This document shows positions 23,674-31,858 of a DNA stretch of 64,000 bases, piece after piece (the first letter of the stretch is position 1; every line of letters begins with the position of its first letter). Made by a program: the position numbers and the translations under genes. The notes below the pieces were generated by a model. That model saw nothing but the letters and a program-made list of their open reading frames with translations. It searched no databases and was not told the origin of the DNA. The stretch is from the NCBI RefSeq assembly GCF_018343625.1, contig NZ_JAGYPG010000003.1:439003-503002 (forward strand), read 5' to 3'. The DNA is from Lederbergia citri (GTDB taxonomy: Bacteria; Bacillota; Bacilli; Bacillales; Bacillaceae_C).

Positions 23674-24618
23674 TTATTGTTCAAATGGTTTAAATGGATC
23701 AGGAATGATAATTTTCTGTGCATCGGCATCACTAATACCTGCATATAATTCTGCTTTTCCGTCAGAATGACGAACCAGTCCGCCGCTAAATACGACATCG
23801 ACTAAATCAGGACGTTTTGTTGGTCCTTCCAAGAAATCTGCTCTTTCTGAGATGATCTGAATGTCACTGTACTCACCATTTTCCGGATTAAAAGCAAATA
23901 CCATTGAATAATAGTGACGGTTGCCATCATCATCAAAACGGGCAATATGTCCTAAAACACCGAGATGACCATTTGAAAGGAGGTAGATTTCATTTGCGCC
24001 ACCCCATTCTTCATCCAGAAATTGATTGAACAAAGGAGCATCGTTGATTACTTCAACCGATAATTCTGCTAGTGTTTTTACTTTTGTAAAGCCAATTTTT
24101 CCTCGGCCGCCTTTTTCACCTTGAGGACGGGTAAAGATACCGACGGATCCATCTTTCATCTCAACCAAACGCAAATCCTTCATGCCATCTGGACCTTCAA
24201 AGAACTTTTCTAAGTTAGCAATATTTTTTCCGCGATAAAAAACCGTTCTCCAGCTTAATGCACCTTGTAGGGTAGGATGTGGGAAAATTTCCACACCGCC
24301 AAAAATCAACTCATCACCAATCTTTGTAAAGAATGGGTCCTGTAACTGAAATACCGGACTATTCTCTCTCTGGATCCAATGACCGTCACGGTTAACAAAA
24401 AACATCACTTCAGAATTCTCGCTATCTCTTCTTTCAACTCGACCGGCAATCACCAATTCTCCATCATCTTCAAAAGGAGCGGTTATGTTATATACATCCT
24501 TTTCAGGAACACCGGTAAAAGGAATGCGCATTTTTTCATAAGGCTGTTGTCTATTTTTACGGTATTCATCTAGTAACTGGATACTAGAAATTGCTTTTTT
24601 TTCACTTGGAATGAACAC
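23674..24618 (-). CDS. DUF1861 family protein, paralogue 2
   Basis: A 314-residue relative of the preceding gene. It shows the same ordered blocks: IPFTGVPEKDVYNITAPF, AGRVERRDSE, FQLQDPFFTKIGDELIFGG, KDLRLVEM, GIFTRPQ, EEWGGANEIYLL and DGKAELYAGISD. The GTG start at 24618 follows GGAGG and overlaps the end of the GH13 gene by 17 bp, indicating translational coupling. There is no signal peptide. The tandem arrangement with a diverged copy suggests two related glycan substrates or a heteromeric enzyme; this is inference. Confidence 0.8.
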   Translation of the reverse strand: MFIPSEKKAISSIQLLDEYRKNRQQPYEKMRIPFTGVPEKDVYNITAPFEDDGELVIAGRVERRDSENSEVMFFVNRDGHWIQRENSPVFQLQDPFFTKIGDELIFGGVEIFPHPTLQGALSWRTVFYRGKNIANLEKFFEGPDGMKDLRLVEMKDGSVGIFTRPQGEKGGRGKIGFTKVKTLAELSVEVINDAPLFNQFLDEEWGGANEIYLLSNGHLGVLGHIARFDDDGNRHYYSMVFAFNPENGEYSDIQIISERADFLEGPTKRPDLVDVVFSGGLVRHSDGKAELYAGISDADAQKIIIPDPFKPFEQ

Positions 24619-26236
24619 GAGGTTCTACCTCCTTTTTTTCAACAATGATCGCTTCATATGGCAAAATATCTAAGGATTGCTCACTTAAAATGGAGCTTCT
24701 TCTCGAGGATAATAAGACATTACAATTCTCATCTAAAGAAACCTTTGTACGTTCTTCATTAAAATTTAAATAAACCATCACGGTTGAATCTTCGTATTTT
24801 CTTTCGTACATTAATTGATTGTTTTTCTCTTGAAGCTGTATATAGTTACCAACGGATAAAGCAGGAATTTTCTTTCGTAACTCGATTAACTTCCGATAGA
24901 AAGAAAGCATTGATTCAGGATTTTCTAGTTGATTCTCAACCGTCACATTATTATCTGGTAAAGAAATCCACGGTTCCACCTTGGAAAAACCGAAATACTT
25001 GGTGGATGCCCATTGCATGGGTGATCTAGAACTGTCTCTTCCATTACGATTTGCCTCTGCTAATGCTTCACTTTCGTTCTTGCCTGCATCAATGGCCAAC
25101 TGATAAGCAATCACGCCTTGTACATCCTTCATCTTGGAAATATCATCAATGACAAGGTCACGCATTCCAATTTCATCGCCAAAATAGATAAATGGAACCC
25201 CTTTAGCTGTCAGCATCAGGGTAGCCATGAGTTTCGCTACTTCTTCTTCATAGCCCTCGGCAGCAAACCTGGAAATAAAGCGTGACATATCATGACTGCC
25301 AAAAAACAGAGTCGGAATCTGGTCTTCGCGGTATTCGTTATCCATATCTACTAGTTGTTTATAGATATTTTTAACATCAAGTGTCGGAATACTACCTAGA
25401 TTAAATTGAAACACGACATCCAGTTTATCCTTACCGCAGTACTCTTTTAATACCGTTAAATCCTCTGAACCAACTTCTCCCACCAAAAATTTATTGGGGT
25501 AGGCATGTACAAAAGCCGATATTTCTTTTATGACATCAAGTATTCCTTCTTGGTCTTTATCATATAAATGAATCTGTTGTTTCGTTTCTTGATCAATCGG
25601 ATTATTAGGAAAGCTTGTGTTTAATGTTAAATGATTAATGACATCGAGGCGGAAACCATCCACCCCTTTATCAAGCCAAAATTTCATGACATCAAACATA
25701 GCTTGTTTTACTTCTGGATTTGCCCAATTCAAATCAACTTGTTTTTCAGCAAAGCCATGGTAGTAATATTGACCCGTCTTTTCATCAAATTTCCAAGCTG
25801 AACTACCCATAAAGGATTCCCAATTATTCGGTTCCTTACCGTCGACAGGGTTCTTCCATATATACCAATCCCGTTTTGGATGGTCCTTTGAAGATCTCGA
25901 TTCTTGAAACCATTTGTGCTCAGATGAAGTATGATTTAAGACGATATCGACGATTACCTTCATGTTTCTACGATGAGCCTCTTTGAGAAAATGCTCAAAG
26001 TCAGCCATGGTTCCATAATCCGGGTCAACGGCATAATAGTCGGATATGTCATAGCCGTTATCAACCTTAGGTGATTGATAAAACGGAGTTAACCAGATTC
26101 CGCCAATTCCTAAATCAGATAAGTAATCTAATTTCGAAGTAATACCAATAAAATCACCTATACCATCGCCGTTGCCATCACAAAAGCTTGGCATATAAAT
26201 TTCATAAAAGACTGCTTTTTTCCACCACTTATCCAC
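24602..26236 (-). CDS. GH13 alpha-glucosidase-type enzyme
   Basis: A 544-residue cytoplasmic family 13 enzyme of the oligo-1,6-glucosidase/alpha-glucosidase group. The catalytic triad is readable: nucleophile D198 in GFRLDVI, acid/base E254 in VGEVG, and D316 in GSHDMSR. The first conserved region is DIVLNHTSSEHKW. Start (WWKKAVFYEIYMPSFCDGNG) and length are standard. The GTG start at 26236 follows GGAGG. It sits between the permeases and DUF1861 genes of an otherwise beta-mannoside-directed operon. The imported glycan may therefore contain an alpha-glucosyl unit, or the enzyme may have another specificity. Confidence 0.9.
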   Translation of the reverse strand: MDKWWKKAVFYEIYMPSFCDGNGDGIGDFIGITSKLDYLSDLGIGGIWLTPFYQSPKVDNGYDISDYYAVDPDYGTMADFEHFLKEAHRRNMKVIVDIVLNHTSSEHKWFQESRSSKDHPKRDWYIWKNPVDGKEPNNWESFMGSSAWKFDEKTGQYYYHGFAEKQVDLNWANPEVKQAMFDVMKFWLDKGVDGFRLDVINHLTLNTSFPNNPIDQETKQQIHLYDKDQEGILDVIKEISAFVHAYPNKFLVGEVGSEDLTVLKEYCGKDKLDVVFQFNLGSIPTLDVKNIYKQLVDMDNEYREDQIPTLFFGSHDMSRFISRFAAEGYEEEVAKLMATLMLTAKGVPFIYFGDEIGMRDLVIDDISKMKDVQGVIAYQLAIDAGKNESEALAEANRNGRDSSRSPMQWASTKYFGFSKVEPWISLPDNNVTVENQLENPESMLSFYRKLIELRKKIPALSVGNYIQLQEKNNQLMYERKYEDSTVMVYLNFNEERTKVSLDENCNVLLSSRRSSILSEQSLDILPYEAIIVEKKEVEPRVHSK

Positions 26237-26250
26237 AATAAACCTCCATA

Positions 26251-27078
26251 TTATTTAAGAGTAAATTGCATACCTTCTTGGAATTTCTTCGAGAAGAACA
26301 AAAATAAGATAATAACTGGGATGGTTAATAGAACGGATGCTGCATACATTGGTCCAGGATAACCACCATAAGGGCCGAACATTTGAGAAATGAGCACGTT
26401 TAAAGTCAACATGTCATCACTCCGAGCCGCAATCATATCCCATAATAATTCTGTCCAACGCTCTGTGAATAGAAATAGGAAAATAACAGTTGTGATCGAT
26501 TTCGACATCGGTAAAATAATTTTAAATAAAATCTGCAAGTTACTTGCACCGTCTAATTTCGCCGCCTCAATAAAGGTATCAGGTATGGCTCTAAAGAAAT
26601 TGGTATACATGAAGATTGCCCATAAACTAACGGCCTTAGGAATGATTAACCCAAGATACGTATCGTATAAACCTACTCGTTCGATCAATAAGAAAGTAGG
26701 GATTAATAAAATTAGGGCAGGGAAGAACATATGAAACAAGACAAAGTTGTTTACGAAGTCTCTTCCTTTAAACACTAATTTTGATAGGGCATAGGAGACC
26801 AATATTCCAATTAGCATCATTAAAAAGGTAGATGCTATTGAGACAATCGCACTATTAAAGAAGGCATTAAGCCATGGACGAGCAATTCCTACATCGCCAC
26901 CTGTAAGTAACCATTCATAGGAACGCAATGTAAACTCAGTTGGAATTAATTTTTTATCCACTTGAGTCCAATCTGCAAATGAATTTAAAATCAAATAGAT
27001 AAATGGATAAACCATAATCAGTAACAAGAGAGTTGCAATAAGGTAACGACCTATATAATTTTTTTTAGCTCCAACCAT
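26251..27078 (-). CDS. Sugar ABC transporter permease, MalG type
   Basis: A 275-residue membrane permease with six predicted spans and EAA motif EAAKLDGASNLQILFKIILP. ATG 27078 lies inside the last codons of the upstream permease gene (14-bp overlap), so the two are translationally coupled. It forms the channel with the next protein. No ATPase is encoded in the operon. Confidence 0.92.
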   Translation of the reverse strand: MVGAKKNYIGRYLIATLLLLIMVYPFIYLILNSFADWTQVDKKLIPTEFTLRSYEWLLTGGDVGIARPWLNAFFNSAIVSIASTFLMMLIGILVSYALSKLVFKGRDFVNNFVLFHMFFPALILLIPTFLLIERVGLYDTYLGLIIPKAVSLWAIFMYTNFFRAIPDTFIEAAKLDGASNLQILFKIILPMSKSITTVIFLFLFTERWTELLWDMIAARSDDMLTLNVLISQMFGPYGGYPGPMYAASVLLTIPVIILFLFFSKKFQEGMQFTLK

Positions 27079-27943
27079 TTCGTTTACCCCACAATTCCAG
27101 AAGTTTTCTAATGATATAAATAGAGACAAATGTAACAACAGCTGCGATTAAAGCGAGCGCTGAAGCATAACCAGCCTGTAGGTTCGTAAAGGCTCTAGTG
27201 AAGATTTCCATTTGCCATGTATTGGTTGCATAATTAGGGCCCCCACCTGTTAATTGATACACTTCCGTAAAGATACCGAAGCTTACACCAATCGCCAAAA
27301 TTAATACTGTATACAGTGCTGGGTACAACTGTGGGATGGTAATTTTCCAAAAGGTTTGCCATCTTGAGGCGCCATCAATTGCTGCAGCCTCATAAATTTC
27401 CTTATTAATCCCTGCTAATCCAGAAAATAAAATCAACGCATAATAACCAGTGAATTTCCATGCAAGCATGAAAGACACAACTATTAATGCGGCGATCGGA
27501 GTTCCAAGCCAGTCAATATTAATACCTAACTTTTCTCTTAAAAATGTATTAAGTGGACCATTATATGAAAGAATTCCATTGACAATTAATGAAGACACAA
27601 CGCCAGAAGATAAATAGGGAAGAAAGAAGCCAATCAAATAAAACCCTTTTAATTTCGGTAGCCCGTTGACAACAATTGCAACCGTCAATGACAATGCCAC
27701 AACGACAGGTACATAAATAATAAGGAATTTATAGGTATTAAAAAACGCTGCCTGTACACCAGGATTTTTTACCGCTTCAATAAAATTTGAAAAACCAACA
27801 AAGTTAAATTCCGGTGAAATTAAATTCCAATCTGTAAAGGCTAAGAATAATGACCAGAGAAGAGGTATAAAGAAAAAAATGATTCCGAAAAGAACGTATG
27901 GGCTAGTGAATAGCCAGCCCATACCGTTTGCTTTTTTTTGCAT
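27065..27943 (-). CDS. Sugar ABC transporter permease, MalF type
   Basis: A 292-residue membrane permease. The first span begins YVLFGIIFFFIPLLWSLFLAF, and the EAA motif is EAAAIDGASRWQTFWKITIP. The ATG overlaps the stop codon of the binding-protein gene by one base (TAATG), indicating coupled translation. It is the partner of the MalG-type permease and the lipoprotein on either side. Confidence 0.93.
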   Translation of the reverse strand: MQKKANGMGWLFTSPYVLFGIIFFFIPLLWSLFLAFTDWNLISPEFNFVGFSNFIEAVKNPGVQAAFFNTYKFLIIYVPVVVALSLTVAIVVNGLPKLKGFYLIGFFLPYLSSGVVSSLIVNGILSYNGPLNTFLREKLGINIDWLGTPIAALIVVSFMLAWKFTGYYALILFSGLAGINKEIYEAAAIDGASRWQTFWKITIPQLYPALYTVLILAIGVSFGIFTEVYQLTGGGPNYATNTWQMEIFTRAFTNLQAGYASALALIAAVVTFVSIYIIRKLLELWGKRNGWS

Positions 27944-29268
27944 TACTTAAGTTCCCCCTCAATAGCTTTCACCATATCATCCCATGCTTGTGTAGGATCG
28001 ATTTCGCCTTTCACGATTTTATTGAAAGCATATTGTCCGATATATGTTTGAATCTCGTTGTATTTAGAGTTTTCCATTGGTGGAACTCCGTTTGCTACAG
28101 CATCTGCATATGCTTTCATAACTGGTTTTTCTTCAAAGTAAGAAGCAAATGCATCGTTAGTTCCTAAGTCATCTCTTGCTGGAGGGAGATCTGTAACTTC
28201 AAGCCATTTTAAATCAGCATCTGGATTAGAGTACACCCAAGTTAAAAACTCCATTGCTGCTTTTTGTTCTTCTTCTGTTGCAGAAGCATAAATGACGACA
28301 CCCTTCGCATCAGCAAATGTTTTTGCATTTTCTGGGTCCATGTTATCTGGAACAGGTGGTAGACTTAGTGTATATGTTTCGCCATATACCAATTCAGGAT
28401 ACTTTTCCTTCCAAGTGGATCCAGGAGTCCAAGGACCAACATCTGTAAAGATTCCTGTGCCTTCTTCAAAAGGATCTGTTACTTGCGCTGTTAATACGGC
28501 ATCTTCATTTACTAGATTTTGAATAAATTCAAATACTTCGATTCCAGCCTTTTTATCTCCAACAAACTCACTGCCTTGTACAAATGCATTTCCATCAGAT
28601 GCGGCATTGTAGAGCATAAAGAAGTCAAACCATCTCTTCCATGCTGTAGGGTCTGCTAAATCTGGTTTTGCCCAAAGATATTTATCAGGGTATTTTTCTT
28701 TTAATTTTTGAGCAACATCTAGAACTTCACTATATGTTTTTGGTGCTTCTTCGTATCCAAGTTCATTTAAAATATCCAATCTCCAGCCAAATAGCATAGA
28801 ATTCGAGTAAATTGGGAAAATGTATTGGCTGCCATCGCCTGACTTCCAACTTTCAATCGTATCTGTCATTTGACGTGTACTTACTAACTCTTCAAAACCT
28901 TCAATTTTGTTTAAAGGAACAATGGCTTTACTTTCAGCTAATAGCGCGCCAAAACCACGGTTAATATTCTCTGACATGGTTGGTGCTTGTTTAGCTGCAA
29001 TAGCCGATTGGATACTTGCTTCAGAAGTAGGGCTTTCTTTTATAGCAGATACATTCACTTTGATATCTGAGTTCTCTTTTTCAAATTCCTTTGCCATATC
29101 AGACCAGAAGGCTTGTTGTGTTGGATTTGGAGCTGCCCAAAATTCAATTGTTGTGACACCATCATCTGACTTTTTAGCAGAACCATCATTACCAGTCGAA
29201 CAACCAAATAGAGCGGTTGCAGACAATCCAAGCGTGACCATTAATGTAGCCGTTTTTTTGAATCTCAT
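27943..29268 (-). CDS. Sugar ABC transporter solute-binding lipoprotein
   Basis: A 441-residue binding protein with lipoprotein signal RFKKTATLMVTLGLSATALF and lipobox residues FGC. A Ser/Gly/Lys linker leads into the type-1 solute-binding domain (TTIEFWAAPNPTQQAFWSDM). ATG 29268 follows GGGAGG; the in-frame region further upstream is leader DNA. It is the first gene of the mannoside operon and is transcribed divergently from the LacI-type regulator. It likely binds a beta-mannoside or a mixed oligosaccharide, judged from the enzymes downstream. Confidence 0.92.
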   Translation of the reverse strand: MRFKKTATLMVTLGLSATALFGCSTGNDGSAKKSDDGVTTIEFWAAPNPTQQAFWSDMAKEFEKENSDIKVNVSAIKESPTSEASIQSAIAAKQAPTMSENINRGFGALLAESKAIVPLNKIEGFEELVSTRQMTDTIESWKSGDGSQYIFPIYSNSMLFGWRLDILNELGYEEAPKTYSEVLDVAQKLKEKYPDKYLWAKPDLADPTAWKRWFDFFMLYNAASDGNAFVQGSEFVGDKKAGIEVFEFIQNLVNEDAVLTAQVTDPFEEGTGIFTDVGPWTPGSTWKEKYPELVYGETYTLSLPPVPDNMDPENAKTFADAKGVVIYASATEEEQKAAMEFLTWVYSNPDADLKWLEVTDLPPARDDLGTNDAFASYFEEKPVMKAYADAVANGVPPMENSKYNEIQTYIGQYAFNKIVKGEIDPTQAWDDMVKAIEGELK

Positions 29269-29308
29269 TTTTTGTTTTCCTCCCTGTTGTACAATCACTC
29301 TCACCTCG

Positions 29309-29323
29309 TGAAAAACGCTTTCA
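29309..29323. promoter_or_regulatory. Degenerate cre-like site before the mannoside operon
   Basis: TGAAAAACGCTTTCA resembles the catabolite-responsive element but has one extra base relative to the 14-bp consensus. Its place, between the operator region and the first gene, suits CcpA repression. Confidence 0.35.
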
Positions 29324-29369
29324 AAACACATTAAATAATAAGTGAGAATAGGTTGTTTGTTGTTGTATT

Positions 29370-29454
29370 GTTACCTAGTAACTTAGCAATATACATAAAT
29401 TTCTGTAACTACAATTTGTAATCAACATTACAAGTGTATTTTGTAAGGTTACTG
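29370..29454. promoter_or_regulatory. LacI-type operator cluster in the divergent intergenic region
   Basis: There are three related sites: GTTACCTAGTAAC (29370-29382), TTGTAATCAACATTACAA (29416-29433, perfect 7-bp arms) and TTGTAAGGTTACTG (29441-29454). All resemble the perfect palindrome at 29578-29591. They lie upstream of the mannoside operon on the minus strand. Confidence 0.5.
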
Positions 29455-29577
29455 GAAGTAATTACAACTCGATTATAAAGTTAAAGTAATGTGAAAGTCA
29501 AGAAAGAAACAACCTTTCTCCTAATTACCAAATTTTGAAAGACTACTTCCACTTTAAAAGTTTAAGTGATATTATTG

Positions 29578-29591
29578 TTGTAACGTTACAA
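29578..29591. promoter_or_regulatory. Perfect LacI-type operator TTGTAACGTTACAA
   Basis: A 14-bp perfect palindrome with the central CG typical of LacI/GalR operators, 30 bp before the regulator's start codon. This suggests autoregulation by the adjacent LacI protein. Confidence 0.65.
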
Positions 29592-29621
29592 AAACATTTC
29601 GTAATGACATTAGGAGGGAAT

Positions 29622-30632
29622 ATGAAAAGAAAAGTAACCATGCAAGATATTGCAGATAAATTAGGAATTTCAAAAAACTCCGTATCACAAGCCTTAACTG
29701 GAAAAGGTGGCGTGAGTGCAGATACCAAAGATTTAGTTGAAAGAACAGCGGCTGAACTTGGTTATGTATATAAAGGTAAGAAGAGCCTAAAAGAAAATAG
29801 ACAGTTAACGATTGGCTTGATTGCAACGGAATTTGCATTTTCAATAAAAACCTTTTTCGGGGAGATCTTTTTATCAGTCGAGCAAAATGCGATAAAGAAC
29901 GGTGCAGATCTTCTCATACAATCCATATCAGAATCCGCGAAGAAAGATCTTATTCTTCCAAGTTTTATAGAAGAAAAAAAAGTGGACGGAATTATCATTG
30001 TTTCTCATATCAGTTTAGATTATATAAACAAGGTCATTTCAACGGGTATTCCAACTGTATTAATCGATCATCATCATCCCTTGGTTCATGCCGATGCGAT
30101 CTTGACAAATAATCGGTTTGGAGCCTATTTGGCAACGAAACACCTGATTGATTTAGGTCATAGAGAAGTCGCCTTTGTAGGGAATGTTGACTTTTCTCCT
30201 AGTTATTATGAACGAATGGAAGGGTATTTGTTGGCATTAAAGGAAGCGAATATCGCTCCAAAAGATGAAGTAATGTTTCTAACGGAGAAAGAAGAAAGCG
30301 ATGCCATTGATCAAACGATCAAATCACTAAAACAAATTCCAAGCGCATGGCTCTGTGTAAATGATGGATTTGGTTTTATGGTTAGTTCGTCTCTCAAGAA
30401 TCTGGGTCTTAAAATACCAGATCAAGTCTCGGTTTGTAGCTTCGATAACGGTCTATTATCACAATTATCCGATCCTCCTATCACAACAATGGCCATTAAC
30501 TTAAAATTATTTGGCTCTAATGCATTCAATCTATTGCTATGGAGAATGGACCATCCAAATGAGCCTGTCCAAGAAATACTACTCCCAGCCAACCTTATAA
30601 AAAGAGGCTCCACGGGTAGGGTCAAGAGTTAG
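29622..30632 (+). CDS. LacI-family regulator of the mannoside locus
   Basis: A 336-residue LacI/GalR protein. The DNA-binding helix-turn-helix VTMQDIADKLGISKNSVSQA and hinge helix are at residues 4-60; the sugar-binding domain follows (about 65-330, ending VCSFDNGLLSQLSDPPITTM). ATG 29622 follows AGGAGGG; the longer frame to 29535 crosses the operator and is not used. It is divergent from the importer operon, with palindromes on both sides of the intergenic region. The inducer is presumably a mannoside. Confidence 0.9.
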   Translation: MKRKVTMQDIADKLGISKNSVSQALTGKGGVSADTKDLVERTAAELGYVYKGKKSLKENRQLTIGLIATEFAFSIKTFFGEIFLSVEQNAIKNGADLLIQSISESAKKDLILPSFIEEKKVDGIIIVSHISLDYINKVISTGIPTVLIDHHHPLVHADAILTNNRFGAYLATKHLIDLGHREVAFVGNVDFSPSYYERMEGYLLALKEANIAPKDEVMFLTEKEESDAIDQTIKSLKQIPSAWLCVNDGFGFMVSSSLKNLGLKIPDQVSVCSFDNGLLSQLSDPPITTMAINLKLFGSNAFNLLLWRMDHPNEPVQEILLPANLIKRGSTGRVKS

Positions 30633-30750
30633 GGTCATGGGGAGAGGTCCCTCGTCCTAGGGTATCGGATGAATACTAGTATTAAAGTGTTGAAGGAATA
30701 AGGAAACACACATATTAAATTGGAATGTAATCGAAAGGGAAGAGGCTATT

Positions 30751-31698
30751 ATGAAAAAACCGATTTTTTTAACACCACAATTTCAGGAGCGAATCTGGGG
30801 CGGAACCAAGTTACGTACTGAATTTAGATATCCTATTGAATCCGACTTAACAGGAGAATGCTGGGCTGTATCCGCGCATCCAAATGGGCAAAGTATTGTG
30901 AACCAGGGACCGTATGAAGGAAAAAACCTTGGGGAGCTGTGGAATGAGCATCGTGAGCTATTCGGTGATATGGAGGGAGAAGTATTTCCACTCCTCACCA
31001 AAATACTTGATGCAAACAATGATTTATCGATTCAAGTCCATCCAAATGATGAATACGCAAACAAACACGAAAACGGTGAACTTGGTAAAACAGAGTGCTG
31101 GTATGTGATTGATTGTCAAGATGATGCAGAAATCATCTACGGTCATACGGCTCAAACGAAAGAGCAATTTATTGAAATGATTGAGAATGGAGAATGGAAT
31201 CAATTATTAAGACGTGTAAAGGTGAAACCTGGTGATTTCTTTTATGTTCCTAGTGGTACGATTCACGCCCTTTGTTCAGGTGTTCTTATTTTGGAAACGC
31301 AGCAAAGCTCTGACACAACGTACCGTGTCTATGACTATGACCGAGTCGACCAAAATGGAAATAAACGCGAATTACACATTCAAAAATCAATTGATGTAAC
31401 GACCATTCCACACCAAGCCGCTACAGTAAAGCCTAGCATCGAGAAAATCCCGGGTGCTACGATCACGACTTTCGTAAAGGAAAAGTATTTCTCTGTATAT
31501 AAATGGGAAATTGAGGATTCTGTAGCTTTCCATCAGGACAGGCCCTTTTTAATTTGCAGTGTTTTAAATGGGTCAGGTGCAATTGAAACGAAAGAAGGAA
31601 ACTTTGTGATTGAGAAAGGAACTCACTTTATCTTACCAGCTGGATTAGGTGAATTTAAAATCAGAGGGAATGTTGAATTAATCGTTTCTCATCCATGA
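30751..31698 (+). CDS. manA: Mannose-6-phosphate isomerase, class I
   Basis: A 315-residue Zn-dependent type-I phosphomannose isomerase that interconverts mannose-6-phosphate and fructose-6-phosphate. Zinc-ligand segments are present: IQVHPND (Gln/His), GKTECW (Glu) and SGTIHAL (His). The C-terminal cupin half is complete, and the length matches short Bacillus ManA/Pmi proteins. The ATG follows GGGAAGAGG. It is downstream of the LacI gene and upstream of the GH2 mannosidase, fitting entry of mannose into glycolysis. Confidence 0.95.
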   Translation: MKKPIFLTPQFQERIWGGTKLRTEFRYPIESDLTGECWAVSAHPNGQSIVNQGPYEGKNLGELWNEHRELFGDMEGEVFPLLTKILDANNDLSIQVHPNDEYANKHENGELGKTECWYVIDCQDDAEIIYGHTAQTKEQFIEMIENGEWNQLLRRVKVKPGDFFYVPSGTIHALCSGVLILETQQSSDTTYRVYDYDRVDQNGNKRELHIQKSIDVTTIPHQAATVKPSIEKIPGATITTFVKEKYFSVYKWEIEDSVAFHQDRPFLICSVLNGSGAIETKEGNFVIEKGTHFILPAGLGEFKIRGNVELIVSHP

Positions 31699-31821
31699 GT
31701 TGGTGGTGGGACAGGTGGTTCCAAAGCAATTGACGGTGGATCTGTATTACTTGATTTAGAAGACCCGAACACACTAGCTGAAGTTCATCTTGAAGAAATC
31801 TACAGAGCTTTAAGTATCTAA
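31699..31821 (+). other. Open 40-codon frame directly after the manA stop, unexplained
   Basis: Immediately after the manA TGA the same frame stays open to TAA at 31819-31821. It reads a Gly-rich start (VGGGTGGSKAIDGG), then SVLLDLEDPNTLAEVHLEEI. It has no ribosome site of its own. It may be a remnant of a deleted gene between manA and the mannosidase; the segment VLLDLEDP recalls GH130 proteins. I cannot assign it. Confidence 0.2.
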
Positions 31822-31858
31822 TTCTAGCATAAAAATTTAGTAAGAAGGATGACAACCT

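Noticed and set aside
22692..23798. Longer start for DUF1861 paralogue 1, running into paralogue 2
   Set aside because: The extension is out-of-frame DNA of the upstream gene; ATG 23657 has a good AAGGAGC site and matches the family start.
29535..29621. Upstream extension of the LacI-type gene
   Set aside because: It crosses the perfect operator palindrome; ATG 29622 with AGGAGGG gives the standard LacI N-terminus.
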